Below are positions 27,665-39,341 of a stretch of DNA of 52,379 bases, piece after piece. Made by a program: the position numbers and the translations under genes. The DNA is taken from assembly GCA_002633005.1 (NCBI GenBank), contig NMRA01000596.1, positions 192,998 to 245,376 of the forward strand, written 5' to 3'. The DNA comes from Phoronis australis. Taxonomy: Eukaryota; Phoronida; Phoronidae. Below the pieces are notes generated by a model. It was not told where the DNA came from. It did not search any database and saw nothing but the letters and a program-made list of their open reading frames with translations. Each line of letters begins with the position of its first letter. Position 1 is the stretch's first letter.

Positions 27665-28315
27665 ATGGTGCAATGAAGAAAATCACTTCATTTTTTTAAA
27701 GAAAATGGAATCTGAGTGATGATGAAAAAACAGAAGCTGCTGGTAAGATGTGAATTTTAATCGAAGTCTTAGTGAATCACTCAGAAATTCACAATTCTCT
27801 CTTTATCAAACCTTATCTTAAAACGATTTCCAAAGCAATCGCGTCATTATTGTCAACAAAAAAAACGTATTTGGTCTTTTGAGCAATTGAAGACTATTTA
27901 AATACAAAACATTTGTGAAGAACTGATTTCACAAAATATAAAACATGTAATAAGCATTACAAAAGAAGGAGGTTTCGCGCGCAAACGCTGTGAACCATAA
28001 ACAAGTAGGCCTTTTCGTATCTAGTTATGCGTTAAATCGTGGTGGTGCAGTGGTGAAGCACGCCCGCGTAATCCGCCAGGTCGTGAAATCGAGTCTTTGG
28101 TACTTGTAGTTTTTCCTGTTTGACACTTTCTCCGTGTTTTTTTTTTTTGCCTCTTTTCTTGGATAATACTCCAGGAATCAAGGAAAATGCTTGATTTTTA
28201 GAGGAAAAAACAGAAAAATTTACTGGGCGATGCTATGCGCATCTACAATCGTGCTTTGAGCAAATGTTTACAGACAAAATTTTGTCCCCCTTGTGATATC
28301 CTAGATCCGCCACTG
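27665..28315 (+). mobile_element. Composite repeat with tRNA-like core and hAT-like end, copy 1
   Basis: 27665-28215 matches 40955-41513 in reverse over about 550 bp. Downstream, 28250-28315 ends in ATCCTAGATCCGCCACTG, the complement of the terminus that starts copy 2 at 39150 (CAGTGGCGGATCTAGGATA). The next bases are also shared (GCACGATTGTAGATGCGCAT against GTGCGATTGTATGTGCACAG). Copy 1 therefore looks like an internally deleted relative of the element at 39150-41513. Its opposite end was not found. Confidence 0.6.
28039..28110 (+). other. tRNA-like sequence (SINE-type head)
   Basis: An A-box-like TGGTGCAGTGG at 28043-28053 and a decayed B-box near 28084-28095 (AAATCGAGTC). The inverted copy at 41069-41140 is less decayed. 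It is a tRNA-derived promoter module inside a repeat, not a tRNA gene. Confidence 0.5.
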
Positions 28316-28486
28316 AGTCCGGTGCCCCCACGTTACTGGAAAAACTTTTACCTTTAATTTTCCGCTTAGCTACCTCTCCTTTGCAATGAGTAACTGTAGA
28401 ATTAAATTTATTACGTAGAGTTGAATTTGCAAAACCGAGTTGGTTTTTTTTACAATTTTTGTCCTTTCCGCCTCTCATATAAATGA

Positions 28487-29882
28487 AATGCGCCCACGAA
28501 TGCACCACTAACGGTGTGCTTCTAGAGGTGTTTATTTAGAACATAAAAATTTGCAACTAGATGGCACAAAATATGTCGAATCCATCCGAGAACTTCTAAG
28601 TGTCATCAAAGCTATTTACCAAATTTCATATAAATCTGTCAAGGAACTTCTGAGAAAACAGGAAAATGAAAAAATGAAATTGCCACTAAGAGGCTATAAG
28701 CGCAAAAAACAACTGCCACTAAGAGGCCCCAAAATAGATAAAGTCGTTGGAAAATTATTGTCAGACTTCCTCTTCCCATTAGGAACATAAATGCCAATTT
28801 CCACGACCATCCTTATAGTAGTTTGGTTGACAGAAAGGCAGACGTCAAATAACAACTCGAAAACAGTAAAATTGGCCACAAGGTAGCACAAAATGCCTCG
28901 AATTTTACCTGAAAACCAAATGATAGCGTCATCTCACTAATAGAGGCTTAACTGCCAAATTTTATGAAAATTCATTGACTGTCCTTTCATATACAGAGGT
29001 AAACGTAAAAAACTAAAATTGCCACTAGGGGGGACACCGGTAGCCCGATCCGTCGGAAAGTCGTCATCCTCTGTAGTCAGTTTCATATAAATACACAAGC
29101 AAAATTCAATAAAGATCCTGTAGAGCATTTAGGAGATACAGCCATGGGCGCAAAAACAAACAAAACTGCCACTAAGAGGCGCCATATTATTCCAAGTCAT
29201 CGGAAAATCATCGTCAGCCGCCTTCATCACAGCAAATTTAAAACATATATGCCAATTTCAAAATCATACCAAGAGCGGTTTGGTTGATAGAACGGCGGAC
29301 ACCAAAAAACAAACTTGAAAACAGTAAAAATGGCCACTAGGTGACGCAAAGTACACCTGAATCCGTCCGAAAATGGGAGGATGGCATCATCTCACTAATA
29401 GATGTCTAACTGCCAAATTTTATGAAAATCCGTTGAGTCGGCGGACCTGCAAATGTACAGAGGTAAGCGTGAAAAAAATAAAATCGTCACTAGGGGGCAC
29501 ACCAGTAGTCGGAGAGGTCCGAAATTCGTTGTCATCCGTCGTGATCTTCATGGGAACACATCTGCTAAACCTCATTAAAATCCTGTGAGGGGTTTATGAG
29601 ATACAGCCATGGGCGCAAAAACAAACAAAAATACCACTAGGAGGCGCCACAGTTGTCGAAGTCGTCGGAAAATCATCGTCAGTGGCCCTCATCACAGTAA
29701 GAACTTGCATGCCAATTTTCAAAATCATTCTTAGAGTGGTTTGGTTGATAAAACGGCGGGGTTTGGGAGATACAGCTGCGGACGCCGGACGACGGACGCC
29801 GGACACCGAATGCCGGACGCCTGGACGCCCAGACAGAGATCGACGGCAACATACGACCACATTGTACATGTGGGCGCATAAA
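28487..29882 (-). mobile_element. Modular ~150-bp repeat element, copy B
   Basis: Reversed copy with seven to eight modules; cores (AAATTGCCACTAGGAGGC-like) lie near 28692, 28722, 28880, 29028, 29178, 29340, 29490 and 29640, spaced 148-162 bp. In element orientation the 5' end at about 29882 is TTATGCGCCCACATGT with stem CCACAT/ATGTGG, then CGTCCGGCG-type repeats. The far end has the matching subterminal GTGGGCGCAT (28488-28497). The terminal hairpin found in copies A and C is missing here, so the 3' end is cut or differs. No protein is encoded. Confidence 0.78.
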
Positions 29883-29885
29883 AAT

Positions 29886-30250
29886 CGACCCTATATTTCA
29901 AAATTCAATCTAATTGTATAAAATCAATTCTGTTTTATAAATTCGTTCCTATTTGAGAAATTCAACATTACTTTAGTCATTCAATGCTATTTTAGAAAAT
30001 CAATGCTAGTTTAGAAATTGGATGCTATTTTATAAATTCAACACTATTCCACAATTTTAACCCTATGATATAAATTCAGTCCTAGTTTTAGAAATTCAGT
30101 TCTATTTCAAAAGTTCAACCCTATTCCATGAATTCAATCCTATTTTATAAATTCAATTCCATTTTTAGAAATTGAATCCTATTTTACAAATGCAATCCTA
30201 TTTCATAAATTCAATCTTATTTCATAGATTCAATCCTGTTTTGCAGATTG
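29886..30250. repeat. A/T-rich ~20-bp tandem array
   Basis: About 18 imperfect units of ATTCAATCCTATTTTATAA. The array begins within a few bases of the 5' end of modular copy B. A/T runs recur about every 20 bp. Confidence 0.85.
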
Positions 30251-30508
30251 TAGCCATTTCCCAAATTGCGCTTGTTTTGGGAATTCACTGATATTATTTG
30301 GGGAATTCACTGATCTTGTTTGGGGAAATCAATCCTCAGCGATTAATGAAACTAAACAAGTTGCAAAGATCGTTTTGGAATTTCAATCCTGTCGATAGGA
30401 AATAGAACTGTCTTGTTGGCCTGCGCCAAATGAACCTACGGAGCATGATATCGTTGCTCAAATGACATGTGAGACGTTGTCTAGCAAACTTAAGCCACCT
30501 GAACACCG

Positions 30509-30526
30509 CCCGTAGATCCGCCACTG
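30509..30526 (-). mobile_element. hAT-like terminus
   Basis: CGTAGATCCGCCACTG is the complement of the CAGTGGCGGATCTA terminus seen at 39150. It is a lone right end in the same orientation as the end at 28315. Its partner end was not found. Confidence 0.4.
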
Positions 30527-30560
30527 TATTGCTTCAACCTCTAACATTGGTTCGACGTTT

Positions 30561-30645
30561 CGTTAGGTAATATCTACGGCCGTCTAGCGTTACGTCATTT
30601 CTACGGCCGCCTTCAGCGTTAGGTCGTTTCTACAGCCGTCTTCAT
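30561..30645. repeat. Three-unit 27-29 bp tandem repeat
   Basis: Units begin CGTTAGGTAATATCTACGGC, CGTTACGTCATTTCTACGGC and CGTTAGGTCGTTTCTACAGC, each followed by CGYCTTCAG-like ends. Confidence 0.75.
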
Positions 30646-30883
30646 ACTGATAGGCATTACTCTCAAAAATTTGCAACTAGAACAGGAGGGTGAAAACGGG
30701 GTGGATTATGTTGACTTGGGTGAAATGGGTGATCACGAGGTGAGGACGTGAAACCGTGCAATATTAAAATGAGTCTTGTTTATGCCAAGAAACAAAGGAC
30801 AAAACAGCAATACACAGGTAATTTTGTCATGTGTAAGATACCGTCAAGCGACTTCTACAAATTGGACACGAAAAGACTGCCTG

Positions 30884-30956
30884 TGCTAATGGTAGATTAG
30901 TTAGAGCTTCGGACTCCCCCTTGTGAGACATGGGTTCAAATCCTGGCTTCACTTGA
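30884..30956 (+). other. tRNA-like sequence (SINE-type head)
   Basis: A-box-like TGGTAGATTAG, then AGAGCTTCGGACTCCC, and a perfect B-box GGTTCAAATCC at 30933-30943. The anticodon arm is imperfect and no acceptor stem closes it, so this is a tRNA-derived SINE head or tRNA pseudogene rather than a working tRNA gene. Confidence 0.5.
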
Positions 30957-33099
30957 TGACATTCGAGCTTTGCCGCACAAAGACGTCTCCTATTCCTCTG
31001 AGCTCGGTCTTACTTGTGAAGTTGTGCAAGGGAGTGAATGAAAGTTTGTTTGAGGACCGACATGCTATATAATAGCCCTTGGCTAAAGCATGTTTCCTTT
31101 TAAAAAAATGAAAAAGAGAAGCTTGGAAATTACAAAACCGAGGAAATGATACGTTCTGCGAGTATTGCAACCATAACACTAGTGACCACTGTGAGATATG
31201 TACCAAAGACCAATACTAAGTCACAATTAAGTGTACTGGGGTGGTTTAATAATCAAAATAATGAATCCCTTCATATGAGCTGTTCTTCCCATACGTCCTC
31301 AGTTCACTGCCACATGAAACAGACATCAGAAGTACATGTAACGTAGGACATCACGTCTCCGTCAAGTAAAATACCTTGTTGCTGAGACAAACGCTCAAAA
31401 TAGCTGATGTATCCAGTTACAGCATACACTGTTCACTGTCAGGTGTACCGTTGGTATAATACAGGTTGGTCTCATGTCACGAAAGAAGAGTCTTCAAAAA
31501 TGCCATAGTAACCTAGACATTACAACGAATAGGTGGAAGTCATCACAAATCACCAATGGCATGAAACTGAACAATCACCAAGCGCATGGCTCAGCACCGG
31601 CAAAATTAATGCTAGTGGTTTAAATTTCGCAGTATTTCATCATCTACATGTAAGTGACACGGTTCACTCATTTGAGACAGAAGACGTGAGGGTACTGATA
31701 AGTAAAGTTCTTGGTTTGAACGAGGTGTCAGGGAGGCTGCCTGGCTTAAACTTACAAATCCCTTTCTGCATAGACACGCTGGTGTCAGATTTAAACTCAT
31801 GGTGCAGGACCTTACAGTTTTTGTCGACGAACTCCGAAAAACTTGAGGGCGACGAAATAATACAGTTCACGATTAATCTCTAGTAAACTCCTCTGCAATG
31901 TCGGGAAGTTTGTTTTATAGCAAGTTTAGTGATTTATATTTTGCAACTATTTATTCGCCATCGTCTAACTTTTGACAATAATATTACGTAACTTTGCCGT
32001 TTTTCAACTTTTCACTATTTTTGATCGTTATTGCATAATGCTCAAAGCCCCTACGTGTTTGTTGGCAGATTTAAAGAGAAAAGCATAGCATCCTGGTCAA
32101 GCATTGCGAAGAATAATTTTTGTAAACACTATCTTACCATGACATTTCATTTGTCTGCGGTGTTAAATCAAAATCTGCTCTAGATACTGAAGTGAAGAAA
32201 AATCCAAATTCAAAGTTGCCATATTTGCTGGACAGGGATATTTCAACTCCTGCCACTTACGTGGACATTTGGCAAGAATCAAAACTATTTCCTGGAAGGC
32301 TCCCATTAACACCAATCACGGTTCGCTTGATAATTTAGAACTTCCCGGAGAGAAAGTGATAATTTGCACGATGTTTTTTGATAGTTTAGAACTTCCTGGA
32401 GGGAAATTGTCAATTGGTGCATTCACAGCAAGGGATAATTGGAAAGAATTGCAGGCTACTGCAGAACAAATCATGAGGAGGGTACTAGTTTTGCTGAGTG
32501 TTTCTCTGGAAAAGTGAATGCCCCTGTACTGATTCTATGGAAACTCACACATTGGGAATGTTTTCCGGTAAGGTATATTCTGAAATTCTTCGATGTGGGA
32601 AAAGTATTGGTATAACTACGTTATTGCCGCAATTGCTCAAACGGTAAGTTATTAGCTACTGTCTCGCGAAAATGGATGTTATCACTTCGTTCTACCAGCA
32701 TGGATTAAATTTGTTTTGGGGGTCCTTATAAAACCTGTGGGAAAGCAAACCTTGGTCTAAGTATTGTGTCCGTGTGTTGAATACGTATAACGATTCGCGG
32801 GAAGGCATAAACAATCTCGGCTTCCCTGTTCAAGTACTCAGTAATTACTGTGCAGAACCGATACTATTTGTAATAAATTCAATGAAGTGAAGTTCAAAGT
32901 TGGTGCAAATGTAATTCAGCAAAAGCACTACTCTATTTGTAAACATTGGCTACGACTCCCAGGACTATTCCGTCCGAAAGTCCTGACTGGGGGACGACCC
33001 ATGTAGTCCGGGAGCCAAATGCTGTTTTTTTACTTAACCTGGATTTGCCGGATAAAGTTTTTGCTTTGCTGAGCATTTCATGTTGGCTAGACGTAAGTA
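30957..33099. other. No recognised gene
   Basis: A 116-codon frame at 31533-31883 (+) and an 82-codon frame at 32269-32517 (+) show no family motif and have competing frames on the other strand. They are not called as genes. GATARTTTAGAACTTCC occurs twice near 32330 and 32382. Confidence 0.35.
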
Positions 33100-34030
33100 A
33101 TCATGATTTAGGGGGGTGACCGTTCGCAACCCTTGAGCATTTTTAAGATATGAAAATAAGGTCGCCATTATGCATCATTTTATTTTTGCGTATAATTTCC
33201 TTACTACACACTGAAGTAAGATTTTGACGTTTTACCCATATTTTCATGGTCAGCGAATTTTATAGTGCAATTTTTTGTTGAATACATTGTCAATTTGCAT
33301 AATTTATTGAAATTAAGGCCGCTTTATTCAAAATTTTACGTGGTCTAATAGCTATGGTACCAATCATCACAAGTGAACTCTCATGATATTTCCACCTATG
33401 TTTCTATGGTCAATTAGTTTAATGAAATCAGTTTGCATGCTGTTTCATCAAAAATTTGCATAATTAATGCAATTTAAGGCCACCATTATTCAAAATTTTA
33501 TTTTGCTTAAAGCTCCGTTTACCAAGCACTGCAGACTGGTTACTTTAATGTTTTCACCTATGCTTCCATGGTCATTGAATTTCATGGACCTCGTTTGTTG
33601 GTGGATACGTCGTGAATTTGCATAATATGTGCAACATAGTATCGCAATTATTCTACTTTTGCTTATTGCTGAAGTACCAGGCATCCCAAGGAAACTAGTT
33701 TAATATCTTTACCCATGTTTCTTTGAAATCAGTTTGCAAGTTGTTGCATGATGAATTTTCATAATTTATAGAAATAAAGTACACCAGTATTCCAAATACT
33801 GTTTCAGCTCGGCATAATTTCATTACGGGCATTATGTAGATTATTCTTGAATTTATCTCATGTTTTCATGCATAATTGATAATTTACATAAACTACAGCT
33901 GCTTCATTTAAAAGTCTGCTTGTGCTTATAACTGCTGCATGAGACACCAGAGGTTAGTCATAAATGATTGCACCAATGTTTCAGAGGTCAATGAATTTAA
34001 CGAAATCTGTTTGCAGGTTGTAGCATCTGC
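33100..34030 (+). repeat. Degenerate A/T-rich tandem array, ~160-bp unit
   Basis: Five or so units share TTTGCATAATTTATGCAA, AAGGCCGCCATTATTCAAAA, TTTTGCTTATAGCT, CCATGGTCAATTAG and AATGAAATCAGTTTGCA. The TTTGCATAAT word falls near 33296, 33458, 33615 and 33757, a spacing of 140-162 bp. A lone unit lies inverted at 35703-35892. Confidence 0.75.
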
Positions 34031-35702
34031 TTTTCAAGGATGAAGTAAGAAAATATTTTGTGTAGTGGGTGTTCTGCAGTTTGAGTTTAAAATTCCAAAA
34101 AAGATATTGCCCTGTGCTCCCCAGTCCATACAAAAAACGCAGATTAGTTGACCTGTGTGAATGCTGAAATGAGGCTCGGAGTCAGTTTATAGGGACCACG
34201 TTCACAAATACGAACATACATGTACAGTAGTGAGCGTATAGTAGGGATTTGCCCTCAAAGTAGAGACTCTTAAGGTTTGGGCACAAGTTGCCATTTGTCT
34301 TACGAGATTGAAACAGATTTTGGAGATACGGAGAACGGTAACATTAGATCTTGTACTAAAACCTATCACACGGAAGAAACTAATGCACGCCTTGATGCAC
34401 ATCTCAGGATATTGCACGAATCTGTCAAAAGTAGATACCAGCATCGATCCCAATGTCCATCCCAAAGACGCAGTGGTGAACATTAGCAGTGACAGCGTAG
34501 TTACTCCAACAGTTAATCTACGGGAAACAAAAAGCACTGGACTTCGAGAAAGGCTAGCAGTACGTTAGGAACACAAGTAGGCAATCACTGATGAAGATTC
34601 TTGTCCCTTAATACAGTACAAGGACATTGGAGATATCCTATGAAGAAGCTAACTCCATAATTGTGCAACAGGACGTGAAATGTGCATGTGAGCGTAACAA
34701 ATTTTAGCTTGTTTCGGACGACAAAAATGTATTTGTCTTGTCGTGTGCATTACTAAGACAAGGAACCGCTTCAAATACCACAACCATGAGATCACCTAGT
34801 AAGCGCAGAACAGTCGTAGACATAAAGGTAACAGTGGAAACATGTAGCGACATTGGGAAGGCCTCCTCTCTGCCCATGCACTGTAGGGGTGTAACACGGT
34901 AGCATACTACAATCGGGAGTTACAAAGGGATCCATCGTTAAAATATTAAAGGCTGGACATGACCTGTCGGCCATCTGCACATTTCTCGGATGTCAGACCA
35001 ATAAATTTTAGTGTGCCTGTTATGGAATGAAGAGAATCAGGAAGACTACTGGTATAGGGAAGTACTAAGAGCAAGAAATGTATGTCCGTCCACAAACTGT
35101 CACCGACATCAGAATCATTCACAGAGATTGTAAACGTAAACAGAACCCATTAACAGTCAGTCACGTGTTGGAATGTCACGTGACCAACACTAGATCCAGA
35201 TTACAATGGAACTGAGTGGATGGAAGAAAGATACCATAAACAAATCACTCTCACCATCAACAATTAAGCATGGTGTCCAACTAGCTCTATATATTGTATA
35301 CTGGTGATGATTTGATGTGACTGTAAAGGTCATATTCCACGAAATTCAAGTAGGATACAGTTGCAATGGCAATTTTCTATCCCCCCCACAATATTTTAGG
35401 AACGTTATACTGAAGTGTGCTCGCGTTCCGAGTGTTGAATTAGCATTTGAAACGTTTTGAGACTGGTTTCCAGTCGATAGGTTGTTGTCCTAGGTTTATA
35501 CAATTAAACAATTTGATCATCTACATATGTCCTGGGAATCAGACAAAACTTGAATTTGTAATGTAACGTGTAATAAATTACAGGCTATTTATATTTATGA
35601 CGTAATGACGGATTATATTACATTCACCAGTAAAAGTACCACAATAATCTACATGTAGTGCCCCCCCCCCCGTAAGAAAGCTACGAGCTAACAGAACTTT
35701 TA
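34031..35702. other. No recognised gene
   Basis: Three overlapping frames at 34202-34568 (two +, one -) have no recognisable motif. A poly-C run occurs at 35659-35671. Nothing else stands out. Confidence 0.35.
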
Positions 35703-35892
35703 ATAATGGCCGCATTTATTTGCATAAATTATGCAAATTTGTCGTGTAACTTGCAAACTGATTACATTAAGCTAATTGACCATGGGAAAGTAGGTTCAAA
35801 TATCATGAGAGTTTACCTGTGGTGCTTGGTACCGCAGCTATAAGCAAAAGCAGAATTTTGAATAATGGCGCCCTTAATTTGCATTAGTTTCT
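35703..35892 (-). repeat. Single inverted unit of the ~160-bp array family
   Basis: Contains, in reverse, GCATAAATTATGCAAATT, GCAAACTGATTACATTAAGC, AATTGACCATGGGAAAG, GGTACCGCAGCTATAAGCAA and TTTTGAATAATGGCGCC. It is cleaner than the units at 33100-34030, with both TTTGCAT ends, so it may represent one complete mobile unit. Confidence 0.7.
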
Positions 35893-36375
35893 TGTTTGTC
35901 TTAACACACACTACATGCACCAGTATCGTTATTTTGTTCTTTGTAACGAAATTACTTTGATTTCCATGTAATGCTCTAAACTGCACCCATGATTCAATCT
36001 AATGCGAGCTCTACACAGCATATTTCAAACTTACAGAATAGATGTGATTTGTTGGCTCATTTTTATCTATCAGAAAGCAACTTTGTCTGCAATTTTCGGA
36101 TAGATAGTCGTAGTAATTTGCTGATTACAATTTTCGTAAATGCGATTACATCCTGAGTTTTTACTTTGAAGAATATAGTTGTACCAAACGGCTCTTCGTT
36201 TTTAAAATTGAGAAATATGAACCCGTATGCAAAATAACAATTGTTTAGGAATTGAAATTATTTGTTTTTTCCTTATGCTTATAGCATCCGCCAGCAAGAG
36301 TTCATAATGCCGATGATGGGCTTCCTAACTTATATGACTCTTGTGCAATTCGCCGGGTTGAAAAACGGCAGAGTT

Positions 36376-36672
36376 CAGTGGCGGATTTAGTTCAGTGGGA
36401 GGGGGGTCAAGGGGGCAATGCCCCCCCTAAAATTCTACCAGATACCATTTGGGAGTTCGGGTGCGCGCAAACCGGGGGGTAAATAAACAACGCATAGGCC
36501 CTGAGCAAACAGAACATGAACGGCCGTTTACCTTTTTTTTCTAGTCAACAGATCCGCAACCCCACTCATTCGAGGCCCCTGCGTCCCTACACTTTAGGCT
36601 GGGCGTGCGCATCTGTCGAAATTCTGGTTATTCCAGTGCCCTGCCCCCCACTCAAAATCCTGGATCCGCCCC
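36376..36672 (+). mobile_element. hAT-like MITE, CAGTGGCGGATT type, copy 3
   Basis: Starts CAGTGGCGGATTTAG, has G then C runs, the interior ACCATTTGGGAGTTCGGGTG shared with 3315-3460, and ends AAAATCCTGGATCCGCC. It is about 297 bp long and is the longest member here. Confidence 0.65.
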
Positions 36673-38454
36673 AAGTTGCGAAAAGTTTTGTTGACAGTAA
36701 AGAAATTCCCGGCGGCAACTCTCGAAACCCAACCACATACTGTGAATGCTGTACATATTAAGGAAAATCCAGGACCGTGTGAACTTGTATTTTACACTTT
36801 TACTGTGTAATTTGGTGATGATTCGACGCCCAGCACCAAAGCTATTATAGGCCTAATTACAATTAAGTACCGTACATTTATCTCTGACAGCGACTCACAC
36901 ATGAGTGCCGTCAGGTTAGCCGGGAACAAAGTTGTGTGACGAGGCCGCTTGGTAAATGAAACAATTTTCAAACGAAAATGAAAACATCAAAAAAACTGAC
37001 AAAAAAATCTCAATGTCGAGCTTTATCGGCAAGGGCAAACCTTCCGTAGCCAGTGACCTTTGTTTGGACATATCTCACTTGACCTATTTTTAACTGTGTT
37101 AACGTCTTCTTAATTTGACCTATTTTTAACTGTGTCATAACACAAGTGGTGGACGTGAGCTGAGAAAGGATCCCGTCAACACTGGTCAAGGATAAGAACA
37201 ACCGTGACGGGCTTAAACGTTTACTGACATCACAGCACAGTTCAGTGAGATAGACTGGGTAATGTGAACAACTGCTTTTCGATTTTTCCATCATAGCCTA
37301 CCGTTTAAGTTTTTAGTCAGACTATCTGCTGTTAACCGATGGCCAGGCGATGGATCTTCGTTAGCCTCTGTTTAGCGTGCTGTGCGGGGTAAACCCTGGA
37401 TAAGGTCCAGCGACCTGGTTCAAATCATTACATAATCGGATGGCGAAGGAGTCTCTTGTTTCCAGTCATATGTATTTCGCTGCTGACAGGGTTGTCTCTT
37501 GTTGAAGTTATAAAAATGGCTCAATCTCATGCCCGTTGTTGGATTTTAGGGTAGGACTTAAGTCCAACAATTAATAATTACCTCGTAATCAAAGGACCCT
37601 GGACAGGTGCTTTGACCTTGGCCCAGTTTTTAAGCCCAGCTAAGAAATAGTTCGACACCAAAACACTGCTTTTCAACACAAAATAATAGCACTGCATGAA
37701 TCTGTTGCACAGGGCAGTTCTTTCAGCGCTGTCAGTGAGTAAGAAGGATGTCACTTTTTAAATGAACCACATATATAAGTCAAATTTGAGTGCACAGAGT
37801 TGCAGGACCCGGATTGGAAGTCTTCTGAATTTTTATTAATGTGTTAATTTATTGAAATAATAATAAATCCAAGGCATCATGAAATATTACTTGAAGATGG
37901 CAGTGAACATGTTATTTCAAGCGTTCATTGTGGCTAGTTAATTCTATCATGCTTTGATAGAAATGAAAGAACAATTCGGAGAACGGTGATTTCGGACATT
38001 AAGTACTCCACAGTTCAAATTAAAATAAATTGCCTTCAGTCGAAATTATATATTTGGTTTCTATGTAGTGAAAGACTTTCAAGGTAGTTGAGGGTTACAT
38101 CTACTGAAATAATCTCAGTACAGTAAAGTTGACATGTAGCCTAAGCCAATTAAAATAAGTAACTTAAAATTCATAGTACTTTAGAACATTTAAGACATTA
38201 CAAATGTTATCCAACAACACGACAAATTTACATGATATGAATGTGGACATGCCTAACTATTACCATGGCGACCAGGTGTTTCTTTACACTGGAATTTGGC
38301 AAGCATGATTTAAAAAAATAAGAAGTTGTAAGGATCTAGGATTGGAGACTGGAAACTTCACAGTCCAACACTATATCCTATTACTCTAAATAAGAGTCTT
38401 TACATTTTGCTGCCTTGATAACTTGAATTGAGAAACGAACAAGTTACAGCGCAT
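36673..38454. other. No recognised gene
   Basis: Only a short direct repeat stands out: TTGACCTATTTTTAACTGTG twice at about 37078 and 37116. A B-box-like GGTTCAAATCA near 37418 lacks an A-box. Confidence 0.35.
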
Positions 38455-38662
38455 GTAATTGACCTATCGCAAGCTCTGCCCCTATGCGAAAAGTCACATG
38501 ATACCCGACATTCGAACAAGATGACAGAGGCAAATACACTGTCGCTAAACGACGTTCTTGGTGGAATCGTTGAGTGTTTTTGTACTGTTTGAAAACGCGT
38601 CGACAGAGACAAGAGGCGATGCCTTTCAACAGTAAATCGTATGTTCATAATATGGGAATATG
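38455..38662 (+). repeat. Dispersed promoter-like repeat, copy 2
   Basis: Inverted match of 680-884. In this orientation: CTCTGCCCCTATGCGAAAAG, CACATG in place of the E-box CACGTG, then an ATG at about 38520 opening MTEANTLSLNDVLGGIVECF and a stop a few codons later. The conserved start and frame in both copies suggest the segment once carried a first exon. Confidence 0.6.
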
Positions 38663-39341
38663 TAAAGGTGACGATGAAAAAATAAGTGCTCGAGGAGCCA
38701 GCGAAAATCCGAAGAACCCCTCGGCCTCGGGGCCACCTTCACCTGACAAATGACAAGGCCACTGATACGATATGTTCATGTAAAGCTGGGTATGTACCTT
38801 AAAGTCGAATTATCTGTATGATTCCATAGATTTCATGATCTTTCGAATAAAATCAGTGAAGATTCATCGATATTTTTATTCTGTCATCTGCTAAATTTCG
38901 CCAAATGAAAAGTAGGTCACAACTGGTGGGACTCCTGGAGTAAAGTAGGTCATAGATTACAGACAACACATGCACTATAGTGTCTGACTAGGTCGACTCG
39001 ATAGCACTGTTTGCGCTTTTCTAATCTTGTAACGAAATATTTTGATCAAAAAATTCAGGTTCATAGCTCAGGTACATACTCATCTCGTCCAAGGCAAACA
39101 GCTCCTGTAGATCTAGGGCTGTGTCTAAGTAAAATTAATGTCTGGAATTCAGTGGCGGATCTAGGATACCACAGGGGGGCCAACATATGTTGCCTCGTGG
39201 AATTGGGCAAAGTGCGATTGTATGTGCACAGGCGGCCCGAAAGTTGCAGGGGCCAGGGATGTAGACCGTTGGACCTTCTGTTCAGAAAATCTATCGGTGG
39301 ACTTAAAAAAACAGCCAGGAACACGATTCTGCCGCGATCTG

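Noticed and set aside
28039-28110. Possible functional tRNA gene
   Set aside because: The B-box is degraded, no acceptor stem closes, and the segment sits inside a repeat found inverted at 41069-41140.
29886-30250. CRISPR-like array
   Set aside because: The units abut with no unique spacers, and the sequence context is animal. It is a simple tandem array.
31533-31883. 116-codon + strand frame starting with ATG
   Set aside because: No recognisable motif, competing frames on the other strand, and no splice or promoter evidence. Left unannotated as a gene.
34202-34568. Three overlapping frames on both strands
   Set aside because: Mutual overlap without any family motif. None can be preferred.
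37010-37294. - strand frame with an internal TQLKIGQ repeat
   Set aside because: The repeat comes from a 20-bp direct duplication in the DNA. No domain is recognisable.
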